Positions 1-9,661 of a DNA stretch of 64,000 nt are shown here, in pieces. The translations under genes were made by a program, and so were the position numbers. Location of the stretch: the NCBI GenBank assembly GCA_023957775.1, contig JAMLGR010000014.1, forward strand, positions 1 to 64,000, given 5' to 3'. Below the pieces are notes generated by a model that made no database searches, was not told the origin of the DNA, and was given only the letters and a program-made list of their open reading frames with translations. This stretch comes from Fimbriimonadaceae bacterium. Lineage in GTDB: Bacteria > Armatimonadota > Fimbriimonadia > Fimbriimonadales > Fimbriimonadaceae. Each line of letters starts with the position of its first letter. The first letter of the stretch is position 1.

Positions 1-29
1 GGGGCCAGCCATCGGCGCGGCGGGGGAGT

Positions 30-209
30 CTCACGCAGAGAACGCTAAGGGCGCAAAGGGGTAGGGAGGGCTCACGCGGAGGCGCTGAGGCGCGGGGGGG
101 AGTTTCACGCAGAGGCGCAGAGGCGCGGCGGGGGCGTTTCACGCAAGGGACGCAATGGGCGCTATGGGGGCGTTTCACGCAAAGAACGCAATGGGCGCAA
201 AGGGGGGGG
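30..209. repeat. Five ~33-bp direct repeats (family A)
   Basis: Five imperfect copies begin near 30, 71, 104, 138 and 173. Each starts with a TCTCACGC or TTTCACGC block and continues as two or three near-repeats of the form GACGCAAAG or GGCGCAATG before a run of G. The same family recurs at 6856-6977 and 11591-11680. There are no spacers of constant unique sequence, so this is not a CRISPR array. Confidence 0.85.
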
Positions 210-213
210 CATC

Positions 214-342
214 GCCCCAAGGCCCAAGGCCCAAGGCCCAAGGCCCATGGACGAAGGCCCAAGGACCAACCGGGCCCAAGGCCCAAGGCCCAAGGCCCAA
301 GGCCCAAGGCCCAAGGCCGAAGGCCCAAGACCCAAGGGCCGG
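214..342. repeat. Heptamer array, unit GGCCCAA
   Basis: About 18 consecutive, slightly degenerate copies of GGCCCAA run up to the promoter of glyA. Variants include GGCCCAT, GGACCAA and GGCCGAA. The array ends two or three bases before the proposed glyA -10 element. Related arrays lie at 6895-7003 and, in inverse orientation, at 47612-47657. Confidence 0.9.
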
Positions 343-344
343 GT

Positions 345-350
345 CATAAT
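345..350 (+). promoter_or_regulatory. -10 element of glyA, leaderless type
   Basis: CATAAT ends five bases before the glyA ATG. This places the expected transcription start at or within one base of the start codon. No Shine-Dalgarno sequence lies between them. Confidence 0.55.
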
Positions 351-355
351 CGGAC

Positions 356-1627
356 ATGGCCACTTTGTCGCCCTCCGTCGCTACGCACCGTGTCCCTCTC
401 GCCGAATCCGACCCTGCGGTGTACGCGCTGGTTCGGAAGGAGGAAGTGCGGCAGGAGCACCACTTGGAGCTCATCGCGAGCGAGAACATCGCGAGCATAG
501 CCGTTCGGCAGGCGATGGCGTCCGTGTTGACGGACAAGTACGCCGAAGGCTATCCGGGCAAGCGCTATTACGGCGGGTGCGACGTGGTCGACGAGGTCGA
601 GGAGTTGGCGATCGCGCGCGCGCAGGAGCTGTTCGGCGCCGAGCACGTGAACGTGCAGCCGCACAGCGGCGCGCAGGCGAATATGGCCGCGTACTTCGCG
701 GTGCTCCAGCCTGGCGACACGCTGATGGCGATGAACCTCGCGCACGGCGGGCACCTGACCCATGGCAGCCCCGTGAACTTCAGCGGCAAGTTCTACAACA
801 TCGTCCCTTACGGGGTTCGGGAGAGCGACGAGCGGATCGACTACGACGAGCTGCGCCGATTGGCCCGCGAGCACAAACCGAAGATGATCGTCAGTGGGGC
901 GACCGCCTACTCGCGGGAGTTCGACTTCGCCGAGTTCCGCAAGATCGCCGACGAGGTGGGCGCGCTGCATATGACCGACATGGCGCACTACAGCGGGCTC
1001 ATCGCCGCGGGTGAGTACCCCTCGCCCGTTCCACACGCGGACATCGTGACCACCACGACGCACAAGAGCCTGCGCGGTCCGCGCGGCGGAATGATCCTCT
1101 GCAAGGAGGATTACGCCAAGGAGATCGACAAGGCGGTGTTTCCGAACGTCCAGGGCGGGCCGCTCATGCACGTCATCGCCGCCAAGGCCGTGTGCTTCGG
1201 CGAGGCGCTGCGCCCGTCGTTCAAGACGTACCAGCGGCAGATCCGGCTCAACGCCGCCGAACTGGCTGCGGCGATGGCGCGCGAAGGCTTCCGTATTGTC
1301 AGCGGGGGGACCGACTCGCACCTCATGCTCGTGGATTTGAGGCCCTTTGGGGTGACCGGCAAGATCGCCCAGTCCGTGCTGGACCGGGTGAACATCACCA
1401 CGAACAAGAACTCCATCCCCTTCGACCCCGAGAAGCCGTTCGTGACGAGCGGCATCCGCCTGGGCACGCCCGCAGTGACGTCCCGAGGCATGAAGGAGGA
1501 GGAGATGATCGTGATCGCCTCGCTCATCGCCAGGGCGCTCAGGGGCCACGAGGACGAGGGCGTGCTCGAACTGGTTCAGCAAGACGTCAAACGCCTAGCC
1601 GAGTCTTTCCCCGTTCACGACGTCTGA
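356..1627 (+). CDS. glyA: Serine hydroxymethyltransferase
   Basis: This 423-residue protein is a full-length GlyA, the cytosolic PLP enzyme that converts serine and tetrahydrofolate to glycine and 5,10-methylene-THF. The N-terminal region has the family signature [10 protein letters not shown], followed by [11 protein letters not shown] and the HSGAQAN loop. The PLP-binding lysine lies in [14 protein letters not shown] around residue 235, and the C-terminal part has NKNSIPFD and [10 protein letters not shown]. It starts directly after a CATAAT -10 element and has no visible Shine-Dalgarno site, so a leaderless transcript is likely. A long heptamer array abuts the promoter. The gene downstream is on the opposite strand. 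The assignment is secure. Confidence 0.97.
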   Translation: MATLSPSVATHRVPLAESDPAVYALVRKEEVRQEHHLELIASENIASIAVRQAMASVLTDKYAEGYPGKRYYGGCDVVDEVEELAIARAQELFGAEHVNVQPHSGAQANMAAYFAVLQPGDTLMAMNLAHGGHLTHGSPVNFSGKFYNIVPYGVRESDERIDYDELRRLAREHKPKMIVSGATAYSREFDFAEFRKIADEVGALHMTDMAHYSGLIAAGEYPSPVPHADIVTTTTHKSLRGPRGGMILCKEDYAKEIDKAVFPNVQGGPLMHVIAAKAVCFGEALRPSFKTYQRQIRLNAAELAAAMAREGFRIVSGGTDSHLMLVDLRPFGVTGKIAQSVLDRVNITTNKNSIPFDPEKPFVTSGIRLGTPAVTSRGMKEEEMIVIASLIARALRGHEDEGVLELVQQDVKRLAESFPVHDV

Positions 1628-1646
1628 TCTCGTTCGTCGCTGGGGG

Positions 1647-1976
1647 TCACGAAGCGTTGAGAAAGGCGAGCGCCTGTTCGCGGGTTGTTCGGACCTCGGC
1701 GACGGATTTCGGCTTTCGGGCGATGCTGGCTTGCTTCGTGAGGATCAGATCGCGGATCTGCATTCCCCGCATCGTCACCGTTGCTCCGACGGGGAACATC
1801 ACGGCGAGCGGAGTGGCGGCCGCAAGGTCCTCGATCACGGCGGTGAACAGGCTGCGCCCGCGCCGGACTCGGAGAACGGGGACCGTACAAGCGATCCCTC
1901 GCCGGCGCGCAGGGCGTCGGGCGTAGCCGTCCACGACAAACTCACCGAGATCTGGGAACTCATGCTGCAGCGCCAT
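1647..1976 (-). CDS. Hypothetical protein, about 109 aa
   Basis: This reading frame lies between the 3' ends of glyA and dnaK and could be the last gene of a dnaK transcript (gap 106 bases). The predicted protein begins MALQHEFPDLGEFVVDGYAR. It contains a hydrophobic stretch LAVMFPVGATVTM, then RGMQIRDLILTKQASIARKPK and ends with an Ala/Leu-rich helix. I do not recognise the family. No Shine-Dalgarno or convincing -10 supports the chosen ATG, so the start is uncertain. The composition fits a small soluble alpha/beta protein rather than random antisense, but that is a weak argument. Confidence 0.45.
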   Translation of the reverse strand: MALQHEFPDLGEFVVDGYARRPARRRGIACTVPVLRVRRGRSLFTAVIEDLAAATPLAVMFPVGATVTMRGMQIRDLILTKQASIARKPKSVAEVRTTREQALAFLNAS

Positions 1977-2082
1977 GCGTGGGATGGACGAGCGCAAGAC
2001 TCGGGCCAAAGTGGGAAGGTGCGGGCGTGGCACCCGATGGGCACACCGCAGCCCGCTCCACCCGTTGTCACTCCCAGAGGGC

Positions 2083-4014
<1,932 letters not shown>

Positions 4015-4055
4015 TTACCTTACCTTATCGGCTTGTTGCGATAGGTATGAAGACA

Positions 4056-4076
4056 CTTGAGTCTATTACACTCAAC
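4056..4076 (-). promoter_or_regulatory. HAIR-type operator (HspR site) upstream of dnaK
   Basis: The + strand reads CTTGAGT, seven bases, ACTCAAC. The HspR-associated inverted repeat known from actinobacterial dnaK operons is CTTGAGT-N7-ACTCAAG, so 13 of 14 defined positions match with the exact spacing. The site lies about 60-80 bases before the dnaK ATG. On the minus strand its TTGAGT half could serve as a -35 element, with TACCTAT-like sequence downstream. HspR binding is inferred; no hspR gene is in the window. Confidence 0.75.
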
Positions 4077-4104
4077 GCCAGATGGCCGCAAAGGGTTCCC
4101 GGGG

Positions 4105-4575
4105 TCAGGGTTGGCCCGCAACCCAGAGCGCTTCGTACGTTTCGGGGTCCTCGCAGAGTTCGTGGGCGACGGGACCGTCGAAGATCGCCTCCCAGCGTTC
4201 TTCCAGTTCGGCGTCGTCGCGAACGATGCGGTCGTAGCTTTCCGAGTAGAAGGGTGGGAAGGTCTCCCCCGAGCGTTTGGCGATGGCCTTGCCGGCTTTG
4301 GATTTGGCGCGTTCCACGATCGCGGCGAGTTCGTAGGGGCGGCCGTGTTTGTCTTCGCGAACGGTGAAGAGCAGTTCGGTCGTTTCCGGCAGCACGCCGA
4401 CGATGAGCAGATCCCACTTGTCCCCTTCGGGTTTGAGGAGTTCGCGCAGGAGGAGCAGGCGTTCCGCGGACTCGAGGGCGCGGCGGTGGCGAAAAGTGAC
4501 GTAGTAGCGGACGTCGTCCGCGCGCCAGTGGGGCAGCCGCCCCCTCCAGATGCTGAAGTTCTTGAATGGATCCAT
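4105..4575 (-). CDS. RAYT-like protein lacking the HUH histidines
   Basis: The 156-residue protein aligns by eye along its whole length with REP-associated tyrosine transposases (Y1/IS200-like superfamily). It has RGRLPHW near residue 12, YYVTFR at about 24-29, a beta-strand DLLIVGVLPETTELLFTV where the family has a MPNHVHLL-type strand, a helix AAIVERAKSKAGKAIAKR, and the C-terminal block SESYDRIVRDDAELEERW followed by GPVAHELCEDPETY. The catalytic tyrosine of ESYDR is kept. The two metal-binding histidines of the HUH motif are replaced (LPETTELL in place of MPNHVHLL), so single-strand cleavage activity is unlikely. A domesticated nucleic-acid-binding protein or a decaying copy are both possible. 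A heptamer array sits directly before its start. Confidence 0.65.
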   Translation of the reverse strand: MDPFKNFSIWRGRLPHWRADDVRYYVTFRHRRALESAERLLLLRELLKPEGDKWDLLIVGVLPETTELLFTVREDKHGRPYELAAIVERAKSKAGKAIAKRSGETFPPFYSESYDRIVRDDAELEERWEAIFDGPVAHELCEDPETYEALWVAGQP

Positions 4576-4650
4576 ATGGGAATCGGGAAACGGGAAACGG
4601 GAAACGGGAATCGGGAGTCGGGAGTCGGGAATCGGGATCGGGATCGGGTT
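4576..4650. repeat. Heptamer array, unit CGGGAAT
   Basis: About ten heptamers of the form CGGGAAT, CGGGAAA or CGGGAGT fill the gap between the RAYT-like gene and the P-II gene. The last units shrink to CGGGAT hexamers. A perfect nine-copy array of the same unit lies at 39495-39557. Confidence 0.9.
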
Positions 4651-4651
4651 C

Positions 4652-4993
4652 CTAAGACAGCGCGGCGTCGCCTCGTTCTCCGGTCCGGATTCTTACGGCA
4701 TCCATCACTTCGCTGACGAAGATCTTGCCATCGCCGATTTCTCCCGTTTGGGCGGCCCGGACGATGCTCTCGAGCGCGGTCTCGAGCTCCTCGTCGCGCA
4801 CGACGACCACGATCTTCATCTTGGGGAGCAGATTCACCGCGTAGGTGCTTCCCCGGTATTTGTCGGTGCGCCCGAACTGGCGGCCGTAGCCGCGCACCTG
4901 CTCGCAGCTCATCCCGGCGATCCCGGCATCCTCAAGCTCCTGCTTGACCGCCTCGAGACGGTTGACGCGGACGAAGGCCTCGACGCGTTTCAT
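4652..4993 (-). CDS. glnB: P-II family signal transduction protein
   Basis: This 113-residue protein matches the full P-II fold, a trimeric cytosolic sensor of ATP/ADP and 2-oxoglutarate. The T-loop has YRGSTY with Tyr51 at the canonical uridylylation position. The B-loop TGEIGDGKIFV and the C-loop RIRTGERG are intact. Gln39 of GRQ, a 2-oxoglutarate/Mg contact in the family, is present. Its ATG overlaps the stop codon of hslV by four bases (ATGA), so the two are translationally coupled. Neither amtB nor glnA is adjacent, which is unusual for glnB/glnK. The stop codon is followed after one base by a heptamer array. Confidence 0.93.
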   Translation of the reverse strand: MKRVEAFVRVNRLEAVKQELEDAGIAGMSCEQVRGYGRQFGRTDKYRGSTYAVNLLPKMKIVVVVRDEELETALESIVRAAQTGEIGDGKIFVSEVMDAVRIRTGERGDAALS

Positions 4994-5520
4994 AGCACCT
5001 CCACGGTCAACGAGTCATTGGTGAACACGCAGATCTCCGAGGCGATGGCGAGCGCCTCGCGCGCGATGGCCTCGGCATCCAGGTCGCTGTGCCGCAGCAT
5101 CGCCCGGGCCGCCGCGACCCCGTAGGCGCCGCCCGAGCCGATGCCGGCCACGCCGTCGTCGGGTTCGATGACGTTGCCATCGCCGCCGACGATGAGCATG
5201 CCCTCCCGGTCGGCGACGATCATCAGGGCGTTGAGCTGGCGCAGGATCTTGTCGGTGCGCCACTCCTTTGCGAACTCGACCGCGGCGCGTTTCAGGTTGC
5301 CTCCGAACGACTCGAGCTTGGCCTCGAAGCGGTCCTGCAGGGCCTGGGCGTCGGCGACGGAGCCGGCGAAGCCGCACAGCACGTTGCCCGAAGCGAGGCG
5401 CCGCACCTTCTTCGCGCGGTGTTTGAGGACGATGTTTTCGCCGAACGTAACCTGGCCGTCTCCGGCCAGCGCGGTTCGGCCGTCCCTGCGAATTCCAACC
5501 ACGGTGGTGGAGCGAATCAT
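4990..5520 (-). CDS. hslV: ATP-dependent protease subunit HslV
   Basis: The 176-residue protein is the proteolytic beta-type subunit of the HslUV (ClpYQ) protease. After a four-residue propeptide MIRS it reads TTVVGIRRDG, so the catalytic Thr would be residue 5 and would be exposed by autoprocessing, as in Thermotoga and Bacillus homologues. Further signatures are AGDGQVTFG, KKVRRL, CGFAGSVADA, WRTDKILR and GIGSGGAYG. I rejected a longer in-frame start because the homologous region begins at this ATG and a TACACT -10 element ends six bases before it. The ATPase partner hslU is not in the window. It shares a coupled operon with glnB. Confidence 0.95.
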   Translation of the reverse strand: MIRSTTVVGIRRDGRTALAGDGQVTFGENIVLKHRAKKVRRLASGNVLCGFAGSVADAQALQDRFEAKLESFGGNLKRAAVEFAKEWRTDKILRQLNALMIVADREGMLIVGGDGNVIEPDDGVAGIGSGGAYGVAAARAMLRHSDLDAEAIAREALAIASEICVFTNDSLTVEVL

Positions 5521-5526
5521 GCGCGA

Positions 5527-5532
5527 AGTGTA
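5527..5532 (-). promoter_or_regulatory. -10 element of hslV, leaderless type
   Basis: TACACT on the minus strand ends exactly six bases before the hslV ATG, which makes the A of ATG the expected first transcribed base. Confidence 0.5.
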
Positions 5533-5591
5533 CTGTCCGCCGGCAGCGGTTGGCATCATGGGACCCTGCTGGCTCGTCCTTGGAAGAAGGG

Positions 5592-6851
5592 ATGGGTTCC
5601 AACACGTTCGGATGGAAGGCTGCGGCCGTGGGTGCGCCGTTGCTTCTGGTCGCCGCGGCGTTGCTCTCGTGGAGCGGTTCGGTGGCGATCCGTGCCGAAT
5701 GGATGCTGCTTGGCGGAGCCGCCGTGCTCGCGCTCGCCACTTCTCTGATCTTCCGGGAGTGGCGTCAGGTCGAGTTGGATCGCCGCGAGGATGCGTGGCG
5801 GCTCGAGCTCTTGGAGTTGGAGTCCACGCGCCAGCGGGAGGCCGTGGATGCACTCGCGGACGGGCTCGAGGTGGCGATTCTGATCTGCGGGGCCAAAACG
5901 CAGATCCTCTACGCGAACCGCCGCGCTCGGGAGCTGTTCGGCTTTGACGATCCGCGAGGGCGCCCCATCGTGGCGGTCACCCTCTCGTACGAGTTGGAGA
6001 AGCTCGTGCTTGGCGCCGAGGAGACGGGCGAACCCCAGTCGGCCGAGCTCACGTTCTCCTATCCCGAAGCGAGGGTGGCCCGGGTCAAGGCGTGGCTCGC
6101 GCCCGACGGCCGCGCGCTGGTGACGATCATCGACCTTACGGCGCTTCGGCACTTGGAGCGCGTTCGGCAGGACTTCGTGGCCAACGTGTCCCACGAGCTG
6201 AGGACTCCGCTCAGCGTCATCCGGGCGATGGCCGAGACCCTTCTCGAGGACCCCGAGGCCGACGAGGCGCTCCACGAAACGTATTTGGCGAAGATCGTAG
6301 GGGAGGTCGACCGCCTGTCGCTGATCGCGAACGACCTGCTGATCCTCGGCGCCGCGGAGTCCAACCCCGTCCGCAAGCAGGCGTGCGACGTGGCGGACGT
6401 GTTCCGGACGTCGCTCGGCCAACTGGAGCGCAAAGCGCGCGAGAAGGGACTCGAAGTCGCCTACAAGGGGCCGGACCATTGCGTGATCCCCGCGAACGCT
6501 ACGCAGATCTCCCAGGTTGCGACCAACCTCATCGACAACGCGATCAACTACACGTCGCAGGGATCGGTGACCGTTGCGTTGCAGCGTCGGGAGAAGGACG
6601 TGCTGATCACGGTTGCGGACACGGGCATCGGCATCGCCTCCGAGCACCTCCCCCGGCTCTGGGAGCGGTTCTACCGGATCGACAAGGCCCGTTCCCGGTC
6701 CACCGGAGGCACCGGACTCGGCCTGAGCATCGTCAAGCACATCGTCGAAGTGCACGGGGGCACGGTCTCCGTCCGTTCCGCGCTCAACGAGGGCTCGACC
6801 TTCGAAGTCACGTTGCCGGTTGGGGACGAGGAAGCCACCCCCGAGGTGTAG
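5592..6851 (+). CDS. PhoR-type sensor histidine kinase
   Basis: The 419-residue protein has two N-terminal membrane helices (about 11-28 and 36-54), a short coiled linker, a PAS-like domain (about 88-180), a HisKA domain with His201 in NVSHELRTPLSVI, and a HATPase domain with N box NLIDNAINYTSQG, G1 box DTGIGI, WERFYR and G2 [14 protein letters not shown]. This is the layout of PhoR/ResE-like kinases. No response regulator gene is adjacent, so it is an orphan here. I chose the ATG at 5592 because GGAAGAAGGG precedes it immediately; a TTG at 5550 is an in-frame alternative. It diverges from hslV. Confidence 0.9.
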   Translation: MGSNTFGWKAAAVGAPLLLVAAALLSWSGSVAIRAEWMLLGGAAVLALATSLIFREWRQVELDRREDAWRLELLELESTRQREAVDALADGLEVAILICGAKTQILYANRRARELFGFDDPRGRPIVAVTLSYELEKLVLGAEETGEPQSAELTFSYPEARVARVKAWLAPDGRALVTIIDLTALRHLERVRQDFVANVSHELRTPLSVIRAMAETLLEDPEADEALHETYLAKIVGEVDRLSLIANDLLILGAAESNPVRKQACDVADVFRTSLGQLERKAREKGLEVAYKGPDHCVIPANATQISQVATNLIDNAINYTSQGSVTVALQRREKDVLITVADTGIGIASEHLPRLWERFYRIDKARSRSTGGTGLGLSIVKHIVEVHGGTVSVRSALNEGSTFEVTLPVGDEEATPEV

Positions 6852-6855
6852 AAGG

Positions 6856-7003
6856 TCTCACGCAAAGGACGCAAAGGGCGCAATGGGGGAGTCTCGAAGG
6901 CCCAAGGCCTAAGGCCAACGTAGTCTCACGCAAAGGACGCAAAGGGCGCAATGGGGGAGTCTCGAAGGCCCAAGGCCCAAGGCCCAAGGCCTAAGGACTA
7001 AGG
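6856..7003. repeat. Duplicated composite of family A repeat plus GGCCCAA heptamers
   Basis: A block of about 54 bases is present twice without mismatch, beginning at 6856 and at 6924. Each copy consists of one family A unit (TCTCACGC onward) followed by GAGTCTCGAA and a short run of AAGGCCC heptamers. The two units are thus duplicated as one piece. The last heptamers run into the stop codon of the convergent GHL10 gene at 6991-6993. Confidence 0.88.
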
Positions 7004-8451
7004 ACGACTCTCGGCCCCTCGTTACCACACCGGTCGATGATCGAAACGGCCACGCTCGTCGCGCCGGGGCTGAAGCCGGTCGTTGCCGAGCCTTCGCATC
7101 CCACCACGTGGCTAAGCGTCCACTTGCCGCCCTGCTTCTGATAGACCGCGGCGAAGAGGGCGTCTTTGTCTTTGGTTCGAATCTCCAATGTTCGCGCCTT
7201 CCCGGCACGCACCGCTCGAACCGTCGGCGTAGCGGGCGCTTTGCCGTCGAGCCAAGGCGAGGGAGGGATCAACGCGGCGTCGCGGTACGGGCCGGCCATG
7301 AGCGCGGCGGCCACCCCCTTGTCGGGGTTCATCAGCGCCTTCATGCTGAAGTGGACGTTGCCCCCGCGGTTGGGCAGTGCGCGTCGCGTGGCGGCCACTT
7401 GGTCGAGGATCTCCTGAACCGGCCATTTCGCGCTCGTCAGGATCTGGCTGGTGAAGTTGCCGGGCCACAGGTTCCGCTTCTTGACGTTCTGGCTCTTCCA
7501 CCAATCGAGCAGGACGGTGTAGCTCTGCGGCTTCTGGTCGATCGGCCAGTACAGTTGCGGAGTGTAGTAGTCGCACCACCCTTCGACCAGCCACTTGCGC
7601 GCGTCGGCGTAGAGCGCGTCGTACTGGTCGATGCCCGCCTGGATCCCCTGGGGCACCCCTGGGCGATAGATGCCGAACGGGCTGATCCCGAACTTGACCC
7701 AGGGCTTCGCGCCCTTGATCGCGGTGTAGAGTCGGTGGATGAACCCGTCGACGTTGGCTCGCCGCCAGTCACCCAGCGCCAGCTTCCCGCCTCCCGCCTG
7801 ATACTTCGCGTAGCTGGAGGCGTCGGGGAACGGGAGGTCCCTCTTCTTCTCGGGATCGCTCGGGTCCTTGACGGGGTAAGGGTAGAAGTAGTCGTCGATG
7901 TGGACCCCGTCGAGGTCGTACCGCTTCACCACGTCCAACATCACCGCGATCGAGTGGTCTTGCACCCGTTTCTCGCCCGGGTCGAGCCAGAGATAGCCGC
8001 CGTACGCCTTGGCGAGGTCCGTGGTTTGGGAGATGTGCGTGGGCGCGGGTTTGCCCTTGGCGGCCGGGTGCCAGGCCCGGTAGGGGTTGAACCAGGCGTG
8101 AAGCTCGAGTCCGCGCTTGTGCGCCTCTTCGACGGCGAACTTCAGGGGATCCCAGTTGGGCGAAGGCGGCCTTCCTTGGGCGCCCGTCAGGAACTCGGAC
8201 CAGGGCTCCAGCTTGCTCGGATAGAGGGCGTCGGCAGCGGGGCGCACCTGGAGGATGAGGGCGTTGAGCTTGATCTTCTGGGCTTGATCGAGAATCGCGA
8301 CCAGCTCCGCCTTGGCTTGCTCGGTGGAGAGGTCCCTCTTGGAGGGCCAGTCGATGTTGTCCACCGTCGCGACCCACGCGGCGCGGAACTCGCGCGGCGC
8401 CAGGGGCGGCAGGTCGGGCGGGACGAGGGCGATCGAAAGCAACGCGAGCAT
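6991..8451 (-). CDS. GHL10-family glycosyl hydrolase-like protein
   Basis: The 486-residue protein matches the GHL10 (formerly DUF187) family of secreted TIM-barrel hydrolases. After a short hydrophobic leader (MLALLSIALVPP) it has EFRAAWVATVDNIDWPSK, KLNALILQVRPAADALYPS, ELHAWFNPYRAWHP, DGVHIDDYFYPYP and YYTPQLYWPI, all typical of the family. The last ~90 residues form a beta-rich module. Family members probably cleave cell-wall or surface glycans, but the substrate is not determined by sequence. A TATCCT element ends six bases before the ATG. The stop codon lies within a heptamer array. It diverges from galE. Confidence 0.9.
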   Translation of the reverse strand: MLALLSIALVPPDLPPLAPREFRAAWVATVDNIDWPSKRDLSTEQAKAELVAILDQAQKIKLNALILQVRPAADALYPSKLEPWSEFLTGAQGRPPSPNWDPLKFAVEEAHKRGLELHAWFNPYRAWHPAAKGKPAPTHISQTTDLAKAYGGYLWLDPGEKRVQDHSIAVMLDVVKRYDLDGVHIDDYFYPYPVKDPSDPEKKRDLPFPDASSYAKYQAGGGKLALGDWRRANVDGFIHRLYTAIKGAKPWVKFGISPFGIYRPGVPQGIQAGIDQYDALYADARKWLVEGWCDYYTPQLYWPIDQKPQSYTVLLDWWKSQNVKKRNLWPGNFTSQILTSAKWPVQEILDQVAATRRALPNRGGNVHFSMKALMNPDKGVAAALMAGPYRDAALIPPSPWLDGKAPATPTVRAVRAGKARTLEIRTKDKDALFAAVYQKQGGKWTLSHVVGCEGSATTGFSPGATSVAVSIIDRCGNEGPRVVLSP

Positions 8452-8457
8452 GCCCCA

Positions 8458-8463
8458 AGGATA
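8458..8463 (-). promoter_or_regulatory. -10 element of the GHL10 gene, leaderless type
   Basis: TATCCT on the minus strand ends six bases before the ATG at 8451. The identical hexamer and spacing occur at galE (8522) and gpmA (48259). Confidence 0.5.
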
Positions 8464-8521
8464 CCGATGCCTTCGCGTGCGGGCGCAAATGCGGGCGGGA
8501 CCCGTCCCCTCGCGAGATCGG

Positions 8522-8527
8522 TATCCT
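8522..8527 (+). promoter_or_regulatory. -10 element of galE, leaderless type
   Basis: TATCCT ends six bases before the galE ATG, with CCCAGA as spacer and no Shine-Dalgarno sequence. Confidence 0.55.
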
Positions 8528-8533
8528 CCCAGA

Positions 8534-9517
8534 ATGATTCTCGTGGTTGGGGGGGCGGGCTACATCGGTTCGCACATGTGCCGGGTGCTGCGCGAGGCTG
8601 GGGAGCCGCATCTCGTTTTCGACAACTTCGAGCAGGGCCACCGGGAGGCGCTCCACGGCAGCCCGGCATTCGACGGCGATCTGCGCCGGCCCGAGGATGT
8701 GGCCCGCGTGTTCGCCGAACACCCGATCGATGTCGTCATGCACTTTGCGGCCTACATCTCCGTAGGGGAGAGCGTGAGGGAGCCAGGCAAGTACTGGCGC
8801 AACAACACCGCGGGCGTGCTCAACCTATTGGACGCGATGCGGGAGGCCGACGTGTCCAAGCTCGTATTCTCCTCGACGGCCGCGATCTTCGGCGAGCCGG
8901 AGTATGTGCCGATCGACGAGGACCACCCCAAGTGTCCGACGAGCCCCTACGGCCAGAGCAAGCTTGCCGTCGAACGCATGCTGGCGGACTTCGACACGGC
9001 GCACGGCTTGCGCAGCGTGTGCCTGCGCTACTTCAACGCCGCCGGAGCCTCGCCGGAGGGGGAGTTGGGCGAGGACCACACGCCCGAGGAGCACCTGATT
9101 CCCCTTGCGATTCTCGCCGCGCTGGGACGGCGCGCGGGGCTGAAGATCTTCGGCACCGACTACCCGACCCCGGACGGCACGTGCGTGCGCGACTACATCC
9201 ACATCCTCGACCTGGCGGAGGCCCATCTGCTGGCGGTGCGCCACCTGCGTGCGGGCGGCGAGTCCCGTCGTTACAACCTCGGGAACGGGGTTGGGTTTTC
9301 GGTTCGCGAGGTGATCGACACGGTTGAGAGGGTGTCGGGTCGGCCCGTACCCCGCGAGGATGCCGCCAGGCGCCCGGGCGACCCGGCAACGCTGGTCGCC
9401 GCGAGCGACCGGATTCGGGAGGATTGGGGTTGGAAACCGACCTACCCGGACTTGGAGACGATCGTGCGCCACGCGTGGGCGTGGTTCGAGGCGCATCCCC
9501 AGGGGTACCGGAGCTAA
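8534..9517 (+). CDS. galE: UDP-glucose 4-epimerase
   Basis: The 327-residue cytosolic protein is an extended short-chain dehydrogenase that interconverts UDP-glucose and UDP-galactose. The NAD site is GGAGYIGSH at residues 6-14. The catalytic SSTAA and YGQSK (Tyr-x-x-x-Lys) follow, then RYFNAAGA, DYIHILDLA and YNLGNGVGFSV, all GalE-specific. The length is usual for the family. The ATG at 8534 is preferred over longer in-frame starts because the Rossmann fold begins there and a TATCCT element lies six bases upstream. Confidence 0.97.
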   Translation: MILVVGGAGYIGSHMCRVLREAGEPHLVFDNFEQGHREALHGSPAFDGDLRRPEDVARVFAEHPIDVVMHFAAYISVGESVREPGKYWRNNTAGVLNLLDAMREADVSKLVFSSTAAIFGEPEYVPIDEDHPKCPTSPYGQSKLAVERMLADFDTAHGLRSVCLRYFNAAGASPEGELGEDHTPEEHLIPLAILAALGRRAGLKIFGTDYPTPDGTCVRDYIHILDLAEAHLLAVRHLRAGGESRRYNLGNGVGFSVREVIDTVERVSGRPVPREDAARRPGDPATLVAASDRIREDWGWKPTYPDLETIVRHAWAWFEAHPQGYRS

Positions 9518-9542
9518 GTCTCTGCTGGTGGTGGGGGGCCTT

Positions 9543-9568
9543 GCACGCCCTTCCAGCGGGCGTGGCAC
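9543..9568. repeat. REP-like palindrome, copy 1
   Basis: A 26-bp imperfect palindrome with arms CACGCCC and GGGCGTG around TTCCAGC. It is one base different in the loop from the copies at 18502 and 59851. It lies between galE and the ferritin-like gene, which converge. A second GC hairpin, GGGGGTGCCCCC, follows at about 9573-9584 and may help termination. Confidence 0.8.
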
Positions 9569-9661
9569 CCCCGGGGGTGCCCCCGGGACGGCCGGGTCCG
9601 GTCGCGGAGCGGCCCGCCCGGGTGCGGGAACACCCGAGCAGGGAGGGGAAGGGTCCCCCTG

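Noticed and set aside
30-342. Possible CRISPR array at the left end
   Set aside because: The repeats follow each other without unique spacers of constant length, the second part is a simple heptamer array, and no cas genes are present.
155-1014. Reading frames through the left-hand repeats (for example 247-1014)
   Set aside because: They translate simple repeats and then run out of frame through glyA.
4105-4575. Annotation of the RAYT-like gene as an active IS200-type transposase
   Set aside because: The HUH histidines are missing and no IS ends are visible at the gene's borders.
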